DNA from: JALYXV01 sp963733505
GTDB lineage: Bacteria > Actinomycetota > Acidimicrobiia > Acidimicrobiales > Palsa-688
Assembly: GCA_963733505.1 (NCBI GenBank)
Contig: CAVTDW010000005.1
Coordinates: forward strand, 1 to 64,000
Length of the DNA stretch: 64,000 nt
Reading direction: 5' to 3'
Shown: one piece after another, positions 18,119-26,182 of the stretch
Layout of the letters: each line of letters starts with the position of its first letter
How positions within the stretch are numbered: position 1 is the first letter of the stretch
The notes under the pieces: generated by a model
Database searches by the model: none
Seen by the model: the letters and a program-made list of their open reading frames with translations, nothing else
What the model was told of the DNA's origin: nothing
Translations under genes and position numbers: made by a program

Positions 18119-20254
18119 ATGGGGTATTGGTTGGGGTTGGATGTGGGGACGACGTTTTCGGCGGCGGGGGTGTGTCGGGGCGGTCGGGTGGAGATTGTGG
18201 GGTTGGGGAATCAGGCGGCGGTGGTGCCGTCGTTGTTGTTTTTGCGGGAGGACGGGTCGTTTGTGGTGGGGGAGGCGGCGGCGCGGCGGGGGGTGGGGGA
18301 GCCGGGGCGGTTGGCCCGGGGGTTTAAGCGTCGGTTTGGGGATCCGACGCCGGTGTTGTTGGGGGGGTCGCCGTTTTCGGCCGATGGGTTGACGTCGGTG
18401 TTGGTGCGGTGGTTGGTGGCGGTGGTGGCGGAGCGGGAGGGGGGTGCGGCGGAGGCGGTGGCGGTGACGTGTCCCGCCAATTGGGGGCGGTATAAGGCGG
18501 ATTTGTTGGGTCAGGCGTTGCGGTCGGCGGGGTTGGGGGAGGTGGTGGTGTTGTCGGAGCCGGAGGCGGCGGCGGTGTTTTATGCGTCGTCGGAGCGGGT
18601 GGAGGTGGGGGCGGTGGTGGCGGTGTATGACTTGGGGGGCGGCACGTTTGATGCGGCGGTGTTGCGTAAGTCGGCGGTGGGGTTTGAGTTGTTGGGGGTG
18701 CCGGAGGGGATTGAGCGGTTGGGGGGGATTGATTTTGATGAGGCGGTGGTGGGTCATGTGTTGGGGTTTTTGGGGGCGGCGGTGAGTGGGTTGGATGTGT
18801 CGGATCCGGTGGTGGTGGCGGCGTTGGCCCGGTTGCGGGCTGATTGTGTGGCGGCGAAGGAGGCGTTGTCGGCTGATACTGAGGTGTCGATTCCGGTGTT
18901 GTTGCCGTCGGTGCAGACTGAGATTCGTTTGACTCGTTCGGAGTTCGAGTCGATGATTCGTCCGCCGTTGGCGGAGACGACGGCGGTGTTGGGGCGGGCG
19001 TTGGTGGCGGCGGGGGTGTCGGCGGGGGAGTTGGCGGCGGTGTTGTTGGTGGGGGGGAGTTCTCGGATTCCGTTGGTGGGGCAGTTGGTGGCGGCGGAGT
19101 TGGGTCGTCCGGTGGCGATTGATGTGCATCCCAAGCATGCCGTGGCGGAGGGCGCCGCCCTCGCCGCCGGACGCCTGCTCGGAATGGCGGAGGTGACGCC
19201 GGTAGCCCGGCGCCAACCGAAGGCGGAGGCCCCCGTCGTGCCTGAGACGGCCGCACCCGGGGGAGCGGATTCTGAAGTAGCGGCGCCCGAGGGAGCGGAT
19301 TCTGAAGGAGCGGGACTTGATGGGGCCGGGCTCGAGGGGGCGGGGCCTTCGGGGGGCGGGGCCTCGGTGGTCGGTGCCTCGGTGGTCGGTGCCTCGGTGG
19401 TTGACGCTCCGCCGGCGCTGGGCGCGGTTGGAGACGGGCGCGGTGGAAGACGGCGCAGCACGCTCGTGATCGGGGGGCTTCTGGTCGCGACGATCGCGAT
19501 CGTCGCCCTGGCGGCGGCACTGCTGGGTAGAGGCTCGACCAGCGGGCGCCCGAAGGCGGCCGCGGCCGGGGCCGGTACCAGCTCGGCCTCGACCCGGCCG
19601 GCGACGACCATTCCCGCGTCGACCACTACGACAATCAACGTGCCGCCCGGCGCCACGCTCGCCTTCAGCGACAACTTCTCGGACAGCACATCGGGATGGG
19701 CGGCCGACGCCAACCAGGAAGGAGCGGGTACTGCCGAGTACCGATCCGACGGGTATTACGTCAGCGGCTTGAAGCCACTGCCCCTCCTGAACACCTTCTC
19801 GGCCACGTCCCCGTATGCGCAGAAGCTGACGTCGATACTCGTCGCGGCCGACGCCACCATCGTGTCCGGAGTGGCGGCCGACGGTGCCGGCGTTCGCTGC
19901 GACCAGGGCAGCCGGGCCGGGCTCCGCTATACATTCGAGGTCTTCGGCGACGCGACGTGGGTGATCTTCAAGATCGGCGACACCGGAAGCGTTTCGCTCC
20001 AGGCGGGAAGCAATCCTGCGATACATACCGGCGGCGCGACCAACACGGTCTCGGGTCAGTGCAGCGAAGTCAATGGTGGTGCCACCAAGTTGACGATGGC
20101 GGTCAACGGCGTCGTGCTCGGGACGGTCACCGATCCCCACCCGGCCGGTGCCATCGCCTGGCACGCGGCGCTCACCGTGTACCGGAGCGCATCGAGTCCC
20201 GCAACGGTGGTGCGATTCAACAAGTTCCGCACCTTCGCGGCCAGTCCCGCCTGA
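18119..20254 (+). CDS. Hsp70-like ATPase fused to a membrane anchor and external domain
   Basis: This 711-residue protein starts at an ATG with 'MGYWLGLDVGTTFSAAG'. The actin-like nucleotide-binding domain (residues 1-360) has phosphate 1 'GLDVGTTFSAAG', phosphate 2 'VYDLGGGTFDAAV' and adenosine 'VLLVGGSSRIPLV'. No DnaK peptide-binding domain follows. Instead there is an Ala/Gly-rich linker with short repeats, one membrane helix ('STLVIGGLLVATIAIVALAA', about residue 447), a Ser/Thr-rich stalk and a C-terminal extracellular domain of about 195 residues ('LAFSDNFSDSTSGWAAD' start, concanavalin-like). This is an actinobacterial architecture of unknown role, possibly envelope sensing. Bases 18119-19135 are extremely G-rich and C-poor, with codons such as GTG, GCG, TTG and GGG; the rest is C-rich like the neighbours. 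Confidence 0.82.
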   Translation: MGYWLGLDVGTTFSAAGVCRGGRVEIVGLGNQAAVVPSLLFLREDGSFVVGEAAARRGVGEPGRLARGFKRRFGDPTPVLLGGSPFSADGLTSVLVRWLVAVVAEREGGAAEAVAVTCPANWGRYKADLLGQALRSAGLGEVVVLSEPEAAAVFYASSERVEVGAVVAVYDLGGGTFDAAVLRKSAVGFELLGVPEGIERLGGIDFDEAVVGHVLGFLGAAVSGLDVSDPVVVAALARLRADCVAAKEALSADTEVSIPVLLPSVQTEIRLTRSEFESMIRPPLAETTAVLGRALVAAGVSAGELAAVLLVGGSSRIPLVGQLVAAELGRPVAIDVHPKHAVAEGAALAAGRLLGMAEVTPVARRQPKAEAPVVPETAAPGGADSEVAAPEGADSEGAGLDGAGLEGAGPSGGGASVVGASVVGASVVDAPPALGAVGDGRGGRRRSTLVIGGLLVATIAIVALAAALLGRGSTSGRPKAAAAGAGTSSASTRPATTIPASTTTTINVPPGATLAFSDNFSDSTSGWAADANQEGAGTAEYRSDGYYVSGLKPLPLLNTFSATSPYAQKLTSILVAADATIVSGVAADGAGVRCDQGSRAGLRYTFEVFGDATWVIFKIGDTGSVSLQAGSNPAIHTGGATNTVSGQCSEVNGGATKLTMAVNGVVLGTVTDPHPAGAIAWHAALTVYRSASSPATVVRFNKFRTFAASPA

Positions 20255-20265
20255 CCTCCGGGCGG

Positions 20266-21483
20266 TTATGGGAGCTTGATGGACCGGTCGACGAACTCGT
20301 TGGTCACCAGATCGGACGGCTTGACGTCGGGCTGGTACGAGTCCAGGTTCTGGTTCTTGAAGATCGGGAGCACCTCATCGATGACCGATTGGACTCGGGC
20401 GTCGTCGAAGGTCCCGTACGTCCCGTCGGGGCTGTTGGCCACAAGGTCGAGGGACTTCAGTTGGTCGACGGTGAACTGGTTGCCACCGCGCGAGACCGTC
20501 CACGACGTGGCGAGGGTGTTGACGATGTCGATGAGCTTGTCGTTGACGACGTTGGGATCGGCCAGGTACTTGACCATCCCCGCCTGGAACAGTGGCACGA
20601 GCTTCTGCAGGCAGTCGTGGTACTTGGTGATCGTCGCCGGTCGTACGACCAGTGACGACTGGTAGATCTTGTATCCCGCGTCGTCGACCAGGAGATACTT
20701 GACCGGCTTCATCCACCCGGCGATGGTGTGCTCGTACTCGTAGGGCTCACGGGTGGCGAAGCCCTGCTGCACATCGGCGCCACCGTCGGCCACGAAGCGG
20801 CCGGGGGAGCCGTCGTAGGAGCCGTCGAGCTGGCTCTTGTTGATCAGCCCTTTGGCCACGAGGTAGTCCATGTACACCACACCCTCGAAGTAGAGGACCT
20901 TGGCGCCCGACTTGCCGACGTCGGCCAGAGACGTGAAGTGGTAGTGGCTCGGGTCGTACATGAGGATCAGCGGCGTCTTGTTGAGCGGTGCCATCACCGC
21001 GATGGTCGGGAGCTTTTTCGAATTGCGGATCTGGTCGGCGGTATCGGCGTAGGCGATGAAGATGTTGTCGTCGGAGTACATCTGGGCGACTGGCGGCTGG
21101 AAGCCGATGAAGGGGCCCCCGGCGCGGATTTCCAGGTTGACGCCGGTGGGTTGACCCGTGCGCGGGTCGACGAGCGCGCCGGTGTAGGTGCCTTTCCCCT
21201 TGTCGGTCGTGCCCCCGGCGCCGATCAGCTGGTAACTGAAACCATGATCGCTCTCCGGGAACCAGTCGGTCTGGAGCACGATCTTGTCGGGACAGACTCC
21301 CTTGAGCGAGGCCGTGGTCGCGGCGCCACCCGTCGTGATCGAGCCAGCCGCCGTGGTAGCCGTCGCCGTCGTTGCCTTGCTGCGGCTGCACCCCGTCGCC
21401 AGCAGCGCCAACGCGGTGACCACGGCGATGGGTCGAAGGACTCGTCGTCCCGTTCGGCTCATTGGCTCTATCTCTGTGCTCAT
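20266..21483 (-). CDS. NMT1-type substrate-binding lipoprotein of a second ABC importer
   Basis: This 405-residue protein has a lipoprotein signal ('ALALLATGCSRS'), a Thr-rich linker and a periplasmic binding fold. 'CPDKIVLQTDWFPESDHGF' opens the mature domain in the manner of SsuA/NrtA/THI5-like proteins. 'KLPTIAVMAPLNKTPLILMY' and 'VGKSGAKVLYFEG' lie in the ligand-cleft region. It shares only the fold with the other binding protein, so the ligand probably differs. The start chosen overlaps the permease stop by four bases (ATGA); an internal ATG at 21462 is an alternative. It ends 11 bases from the convergent Hsp70-like gene. Confidence 0.82.
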   Translation of the reverse strand: MSTEIEPMSRTGRRVLRPIAVVTALALLATGCSRSKATTATATTAAGSITTGGAATTASLKGVCPDKIVLQTDWFPESDHGFSYQLIGAGGTTDKGKGTYTGALVDPRTGQPTGVNLEIRAGGPFIGFQPPVAQMYSDDNIFIAYADTADQIRNSKKLPTIAVMAPLNKTPLILMYDPSHYHFTSLADVGKSGAKVLYFEGVVYMDYLVAKGLINKSQLDGSYDGSPGRFVADGGADVQQGFATREPYEYEHTIAGWMKPVKYLLVDDAGYKIYQSSLVVRPATITKYHDCLQKLVPLFQAGMVKYLADPNVVNDKLIDIVNTLATSWTVSRGGNQFTVDQLKSLDLVANSPDGTYGTFDDARVQSVIDEVLPIFKNQNLDSYQPDVKPSDLVTNEFVDRSIKLP

Positions 21484-22262
21484 TCCAGCTCCCGGGCAGA
21501 GTCGTGCCACGACCGGATCGCTCGGTTGCCGATGAAACCGAAGGTCCAGAACACGGTAAGGCCGAGCAGCGACGAGAAGAAGATCGCGGTAAACAATCGT
21601 TCCGACGCCAATTGGCTGCGATAGACATCGATCAGTCGCCCGATACCGGGTTGGCCCTCGCGGAAGAAGAAGTCCCCGACGATCGCTCCGATTACCGAGA
21701 GGCCGGCCGAGATCCGGAATCCGGCAAACATGGCGGGCATGGCGGCCGGCAGTTGCAGCTTTCGCAGCGCGGCAACGCGCCCGGCGCCGTGGAGGCGGAA
21801 CAGGTCGAGGAGTCCCCGGTCGACCGATTGAAGGCCGAACAGCGTGTTGGTGATGATCGGAAACAACGAGATGAGGACGCAAACGATCACTCGGGACCGG
21901 AAGTTGTACTTGAACCAAAACCCGATGAGCGGTACAAGGGCGATGATCGGGATCGTCTGCAGTATCACGGCGTAGGGGTAGAAGGATCGCTCGATCCACC
22001 GCGCCTGGGCCATCAAGATGGCGAAGACCAGGCCCAGCGCGATGGCGATGAAGAGTCCGACGAGGGCCACCTGGGTGGTCGACCAGAGCCCCCGCAGCAC
22101 CTCGCTCAGGTTGTGGAAATCGAGGAACCCGACTCGGATGACCTGCTGCGGCGGTGGGAGGAGAAATCGTTGGCGAGGCGACAGGACCTCGTAGCTCATC
22201 ACCAACCAGATGGCGACGACCACCGCGGCAACGATGAATGGAGGTACGACGGTCCCGATCAC
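21480..22262 (-). CDS. ABC transporter permease of the second importer
   Basis: This permease has about six helices and the coupling loop 'GLLDLFRLHGAGRVAALRKL'. 'QRFLLPPPQQVIRVGF' and 'YAVILQTIPIIALVPLIGFW' mark the nitrate/sulfonate/pyrimidine importer family. The annotated GTG at 22262 gives 260 residues. Upstream in the same frame, a GTG overlapping the ATPase stop leads after six codons into a TGA, then 'RGPKARIKAVIG', a plausible cytoplasmic N terminus. So either translation starts at the internal GTG, or one extra base hides the true start. It is the middle gene of an ATPase-permease-binding protein operon. Confidence 0.85.
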   Translation of the reverse strand: MIGTVVPPFIVAAVVVAIWLVMSYEVLSPRQRFLLPPPQQVIRVGFLDFHNLSEVLRGLWSTTQVALVGLFIAIALGLVFAILMAQARWIERSFYPYAVILQTIPIIALVPLIGFWFKYNFRSRVIVCVLISLFPIITNTLFGLQSVDRGLLDLFRLHGAGRVAALRKLQLPAAMPAMFAGFRISAGLSVIGAIVGDFFFREGQPGIGRLIDVYRSQLASERLFTAIFFSSLLGLTVFWTFGFIGNRAIRSWHDSARELE

Positions 22263-22306
22263 CGCTTTGATCCGGGCCTTGGGTCCGCGTCACCGACGCC
22301 GCATCC

Positions 22307-23038
22307 TCACTGCTGACTCTCTCGGAGCAACCCGGAAATCCTGCTGGTGATTTCGGCAAAGGACGGCTCGAAGCGCAGTGCCGGTGACCTGGGATAGCTG
22401 AAGGGCACGTCGACCTCTCCGCAGACGCGACCCGGTCGGGGGGACATCACGACAACCCGACTGGCGAGGAATGCCGCCTCGTAGATCGAATGGGTGACAA
22501 ACAGCCCGGCGAAGCGCTTGCGCATGAACAGCTGGAGCAGTTCGTCGTTCATCCGTTCCCGGGTGATCTCGTCGAGCGCCGCGAATGGTTCATCGAAGAG
22601 GAACACGCTCGGATCAAGCGTCAGGGCCCGAGCAAGTGACACCCGCATGCGCATGCCGCCCGAGAGCTGACGCGGGTGGTGGTGTTCGAAACCCGTCAAC
22701 CCGACGAGCTGGATCGCCTGCTGGGCCTGAGCTCGCCGCTCGGCCTTGGGAATCTTGCGAAGTTCCGCCGGGAGTTCGACATTGCCGAGGACCGTACGCC
22801 AGGGCAGCAGGGTGGCATCTTGGAACACGTAGCCGAGTTGCTCGCCGGGGATGGTGACGTGTCCTCGGCTGGCCGTAGTCAGGCCCGACGCGATACGAAG
22901 CAGGGTTGACTTGCCGCAGCCTGACGGGCCGACGATCGCGACCAGTTCGCCGGGGGCGACCGAGAGGTCGAATCCCGCGATCGCCTCGGTCCCGTCCGGG
23001 AACGTCATACCGATCTGCTCGAAGGACAGCAGGGGCAC
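22307..23038 (-). CDS. ABC transporter ATP-binding protein of the second importer
   Basis: The ATPase has Walker A 'GPSGCGKSTLL', Q-loop 'YVFQDATLLPWRTV', signature 'LSGGMRMRVSLARAL', Walker B 'VFLFDEPFAALDE' and 'FVTHSIYEAAFL'. 'MSPRPGRVCGEVDVPF' near the end is typical of the SsuB/TauB family. The frame is open to 23185, but the GTG at 23038, with GAGGTG about ten bases upstream and followed by 'PLLSFEQIGMTFPDGTEA', gives the usual family N terminus and 243 residues; the ~50 residues before it are not family-like. It is the first gene of the operon, whose products would import an unknown small, probably nitrogen- or sulfur-containing compound. Confidence 0.85.
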   Translation of the reverse strand: MPLLSFEQIGMTFPDGTEAIAGFDLSVAPGELVAIVGPSGCGKSTLLRIASGLTTASRGHVTIPGEQLGYVFQDATLLPWRTVLGNVELPAELRKIPKAERRAQAQQAIQLVGLTGFEHHHPRQLSGGMRMRVSLARALTLDPSVFLFDEPFAALDEITRERMNDELLQLFMRKRFAGLFVTHSIYEAAFLASRVVVMSPRPGRVCGEVDVPFSYPRSPALRFEPSFAEITSRISGLLRESQQ

Positions 23039-23412
23039 TAGATCGGGCTGCACCTCACGGGCGCGTGCGGGGATCACCTTCGGCGGTACTTCCCGACCAT
23101 GAACATCTCGTTTTAACAGTTTGTTTGCACCGGGGTGTGCAACCCGTCGACCCAAGATCACGGTCGGGCGCGGCATGGCCGCCACGGCCGGTCCGTGCTG
23201 TTGCGCAATCTCCGCGCTTTCGGGGTTCCTTCGCGCGTTTTCGGTGCTATTTCCCCGCTACGCGCCAAGGTTGCCGGAGGGCGCGAAGGAACGAGACGAC
23301 ACCGCTCGCGAAGAGGCGCATCGGCTGCCATGCGGGCGGAGGTGGCGCCCGTCCGTCGGCATCGCTGCGTCCTGAGGGTCGCTACCTCCCTGGCGTATCG
23401 TCGCCGGGCGTG
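23039..23412 (+). other. 374-base divergent intergenic region
   Basis: This stretch separates the second ABC operon (minus) from the winged-helix gene (plus). Apart from the 18-bp palindrome at 23125-23142, it holds an AT-richer patch just before it ('gttttaacagtttg', about 23110-23123), a reasonable place for promoter elements. No open frame here looks coding, and no terminator or structured RNA was recognised. Confidence 0.5.
23125..23142. promoter_or_regulatory. TTGCAC-N6-GTGCAA inverted repeat, candidate operator
   Basis: A perfect 6+6 bp palindrome lies about 90 bases upstream of the ATPase start of the second importer. The core TGCAC-N6-GTGCA resembles NtrC-type nitrogen-control sites of proteobacteria. 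In actinobacteria the cognate regulator would have to be different, so only 'candidate operator' is justified. Confidence 0.4.
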
Positions 23413-24597
23413 ATGTCAATGGACCACTCTGAGCGGCGGGCTCGACTGGCCGTCCGTCACCACTTGGCACCGGGCGCGGCCGCGGCCAACCCCACGGAGG
23501 TGGCGCGCCGCCTTGTCGCCCTTCACTCGACCGACCCGGCGTCGGTCTACCTGGCCTGCCTGGCGCGTATCGCCGATGGCGACACGGCGAGCGTCGAGCG
23601 GGCCCTCTACGACGAGCGTTCGCTGGTCCGGATGCTCGGGATGCGCCGGACGGTATTCGTCGTACCGGTCGAGTTCGCGCCGGTCGTCCACTCCGCCTGC
23701 ACCCGGGCCATCGCGGCCTTGGAACGGCGCAAACTGGTGCAACTCCTGGAGCAGGCCGGCATTGCCTCGGACGGGGCCAAGTGGCTGAACCGAGTCGAGG
23801 ACGAGACCATGGCGGCTCTCCGCGAACGGGGCCAGGCCTTGGGCCAGGAGCTGAGTGAAGCGGTCCCCGATCTTCGGGCGCAGATCTCGTTCGGGGACGA
23901 GACCAAGAAGTGGGCCGGCGTGGTCGCGGTGACCACCCGGGTCCTGTTCGTCTTGGCGGCCGATGGTCGGATCGTGCGAGGCAAGCCTCGTGGGTCGTGG
24001 ATCAGCAGCCAGTACCGGTGGGTCCCCCGCGACGACTGGCTGGGCGAGGCCCCGCCCGAGCCGCCGTCGGATGTTGCTCGAGTCGAACTGGCGCGGCGGT
24101 GGCTGGCAACCTTCGGTCCCGCGACGCCCGCCGACCTTCGGTGGTGGACGGGCTGGACGGCGGGGGACACCAAACGGGTCCTCGCGGAACTCCAGCCGGT
24201 CGAGGTCGATCTCGACGGGGTGGCGGGGATCGTGCTGCCCGACGATCTGGCGCCCGCGACGGTGCCCGCTGAACCGTGGGCGGCACTGCTCCCCGCCCTG
24301 GACCCGACGGTGATGGGATGGTCCGAGCGGTCCTGGTTCCTGGGCGACGAGCAGCAACGGGCCGCCTTGTTCGACCGGTCCGGCAACGCTGGCCCGACAG
24401 TGTGGTGGAACGGCGAGGTGGTAGGCGGATGGGCCCAGCGCCGTGACGGCGAGGTCGTGACGCGCCTGCTGCGCGACATCGGCCCCGACGGCCGGGCCGC
24501 GGTCGACACCGCCGCCCGACGGCTGCAGACGTCGGTCGGCGAGGTGCGGATCACGCCCCGCTTCCGGACGCCGATCGAGCGGGACCTGAGCGCTTAG
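23413..24597 (+). CDS. winged-helix DNA-binding protein (HTH_42 / YcaQ-AlkZ-like)
   Basis: This 394-residue protein matches the winged helix domain family related to YcaQ and AlkZ, DNA glycosylases that unhook or excise alkylated bases. 'EVARRLVALHSTDPASVYLA' and 'ALYDERSLVRMLGMRRTVFV' (N-terminal third) and 'RWWTGWTAGDTKRVLAEL' (middle winged helix) follow the family order. 'LLPALDPTVMGW' and 'WWNGEVVGGWAQRRDGEV' form the C-terminal beta domain. A glycosylase role is possible but the catalytic QxQ-type motif of AlkZ was not identified, so it may be a non-catalytic relative. Start ATG at 23413; GTG three bases earlier is an alternative. It overlaps the convergent glyoxalase-like gene by four bases. 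Confidence 0.83.
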   Translation: MSMDHSERRARLAVRHHLAPGAAAANPTEVARRLVALHSTDPASVYLACLARIADGDTASVERALYDERSLVRMLGMRRTVFVVPVEFAPVVHSACTRAIAALERRKLVQLLEQAGIASDGAKWLNRVEDETMAALRERGQALGQELSEAVPDLRAQISFGDETKKWAGVVAVTTRVLFVLAADGRIVRGKPRGSWISSQYRWVPRDDWLGEAPPEPPSDVARVELARRWLATFGPATPADLRWWTGWTAGDTKRVLAELQPVEVDLDGVAGIVLPDDLAPATVPAEPWAALLPALDPTVMGWSERSWFLGDEQQRAALFDRSGNAGPTVWWNGEVVGGWAQRRDGEVVTRLLRDIGPDGRAAVDTAARRLQTSVGEVRITPRFRTPIERDLSA

Positions 24598-25160
24598 CTC
24601 AGCGTGGTGTGCGGCACCCAGTCCACGGCCCCGGACTCGGCCAGCTCTCGCACCGCGGCCACCGGTTCGTGGTCGGCGAAGAGGTGCTCGTCGCGATAGT
24701 CGGCGGGTCGGCCGGTGGCGTCCATCACCCACCACGAAGCCTCGAGGGCGATCCCGTCGGGGTCGGTGAAGTAGATGGACCGGAAGATGTGGTGATCGAC
24801 CACGTCGGTGACCTCGCAGCCCGCCGCCTTGAGGCGGCGTCGCAGGTCGAGCAGGGCGTCCTCGTCGGGCAGGTTCAGGGAGAGGTGGTCGAATTGCACG
24901 GCGCGGGGATCGGGAACCCCGGCCGGCTTGGCGAAGGTCGCCAGATCGACGTCGTGGTACTCGAAGAAGGCGATGGTGTTCTGCGGGCCAATTTCGAAGA
25001 AGTAGTGGCGGAACGCCGGTGTCGCGAGGGTGGCCACAAGTCGTGCGCCGAGGACCCCGTGATAGAACCGGACGGTGGCGTCCATGTCCGTGGTGACCAG
25101 CGCCAGGTGATTGATCCCTCGCCAGCGGGGCCGCTCGTCGGAGGACGTTTTCTCGTTCAC
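24594..25160 (-). CDS. VOC-family (glyoxalase/bleomycin resistance-like) protein
   Basis: This 188-residue protein has the paired beta-alpha-beta-beta-beta modules of the VOC superfamily. 'GINHLALVTTDMDATVRFYH' begins module 1 with a metal-ligand His. 'AVQFDHLSLNLPDEDALLDL' begins module 2 with a second His, and 'IYFTDPDGIALEAS' carries the C-terminal Glu ligand. Such proteins are dioxygenases, isomerases or lactoylglutathione-like lyases; the substrate cannot be told. The GTG start at 25160 is 39 bases from the divergent SDR start, so the two may share a promoter region. A tail of about 40 residues after the second module is not family-typical. Confidence 0.82.
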   Translation of the reverse strand: MNEKTSSDERPRWRGINHLALVTTDMDATVRFYHGVLGARLVATLATPAFRHYFFEIGPQNTIAFFEYHDVDLATFAKPAGVPDPRAVQFDHLSLNLPDEDALLDLRRRLKAAGCEVTDVVDHHIFRSIYFTDPDGIALEASWWVMDATGRPADYRDEHLFADHEPVAAVRELAESGAVDWVPHTTLS

Positions 25161-25199
25161 TAGCTTCAGGGTACCGACAATGCAGGCGGAGGTACGAGG

Positions 25200-26069
25200 T
25201 TGGACGGGAAGGTCGTGGTAATCACCGGCGCCAACAGCGGCATCGGCAAGGAGACCGCGGTTGCGCTGGCCGCCATGGGTGCCACAACGGTGCTGGCGTG
25301 CCGCAATCTGGAGAAGGCCGGGGAGGCGGCCATCGAGGTCAAGGAGCGCGCCGCCAGCGACGCCGTCAGTGTCGTCGAACTGGACCTCGCTGATCTGGCC
25401 TCGGTGCGCAAGGCAGCTGCGACCATCGCCGAGACATGGGGCCGGGTCGATGTGCTGGTCAACAACGCGGGTGGGATATGGACCAAGCGCCAGACGACCG
25501 CTCAGGGGTTCGAACAGACCTTTGGTGTCAACCACCTGGGCCACTTCTATCTGACCGACCTCCTCCTCGACACCTTGATCGCATCGGCGCCCGCCCGAGT
25601 TGTGAATGTTTCGTCGGCGGCCCATCGCCTGGCCGTTCGCGGCATGCCCTGGGACGACCTGCAACACGAGCGGCGATACTCGGCCATGGTGGTGTACTCC
25701 GAGACGAAGTTGGCCAATGTGCTGTTCACCAGGGGGCTGGCACGACGCCTGGATCCCTCGGCGGTGACTGCCAACGCCGTTCACCCCGGTCCGGTGCGCA
25801 GCGGATTCGGCATGGACGGTGACGCCCATGGCCTGATGGCCCTGGGTAATCGCCTGATCCGCCCGTTCGAGGTCAGCCCCCAAGCAGGCGCCGACACGGT
25901 CATCTTTCTGGCCTTCGATCCCTCGCTGGCCGGACGCACGGGCGGTTACTGGGCCAATCGAGGCGAATCCAAGATGAGCCACTCGGCCCGCAACGACGAC
26001 GCCGTCGAGCGTCTGTGGACCGAGAGCGAGCGCCTCCTGGCGGGCGCCGGTTTTCCCGCCACTCGTTGA
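25200..26069 (+). CDS. SDR-family NAD(P)-dependent oxidoreductase (retinol dehydrogenase/WWOX-like)
   Basis: This 289-residue enzyme is a classical short-chain dehydrogenase. The glycine-rich nucleotide site is 'TGANSGIGKETA', followed by Arg in 'LACRNLEKA' that favours NADP. 'VDVLVNNAGG' and 'NHLGHFYLTDLLL' precede the catalytic Ser in 'VVNVSSAAH' and Tyr/Lys in 'VYSETKLANVLF'. 'HPGPVRSGF' is typical of the retinol-dehydrogenase/WWOX-like branch common in actinobacteria. TTG start, with a GGAGG-type ribosome site about eight bases upstream. It is a single gene; the substrate is unknown, with aldehydes, ketones or lipids as candidates. Confidence 0.88.
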   Translation: MDGKVVVITGANSGIGKETAVALAAMGATTVLACRNLEKAGEAAIEVKERAASDAVSVVELDLADLASVRKAAATIAETWGRVDVLVNNAGGIWTKRQTTAQGFEQTFGVNHLGHFYLTDLLLDTLIASAPARVVNVSSAAHRLAVRGMPWDDLQHERRYSAMVVYSETKLANVLFTRGLARRLDPSAVTANAVHPGPVRSGFGMDGDAHGLMALGNRLIRPFEVSPQAGADTVIFLAFDPSLAGRTGGYWANRGESKMSHSARNDDAVERLWTESERLLAGAGFPATR

Positions 26070-26182
26070 CCCACCTAAATATGACTTGTCCGATCGGTTT
26101 TGTCGGGATAAGGTCGTGGCGCGCTGCAGTTCAGGGCGCCGTCAATGCCATGTACTGAACGTTGCCCATCGGGAGGCTTCCC

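Noticed and set aside
18324..19520. A 398-codon minus-strand frame made almost only of Pro and Thr
   Set aside because: It is the mirror of the G-rich codons of the Hsp70-like gene, not a proline-rich protein.
16709..20164. A 1,151-codon open frame on the minus strand across the binding-protein and Hsp70-like genes
   Set aside because: It is antisense to two clear genes and exists because their GC-rich codons avoid stops on the other strand; its translation is Arg/His/Pro-rich without domains.
24594..25982. A 462-residue protein ending in the VOC domain
   Set aside because: The upstream part is antisense to the SDR gene; the VOC family N terminus begins at the GTG at 25160.
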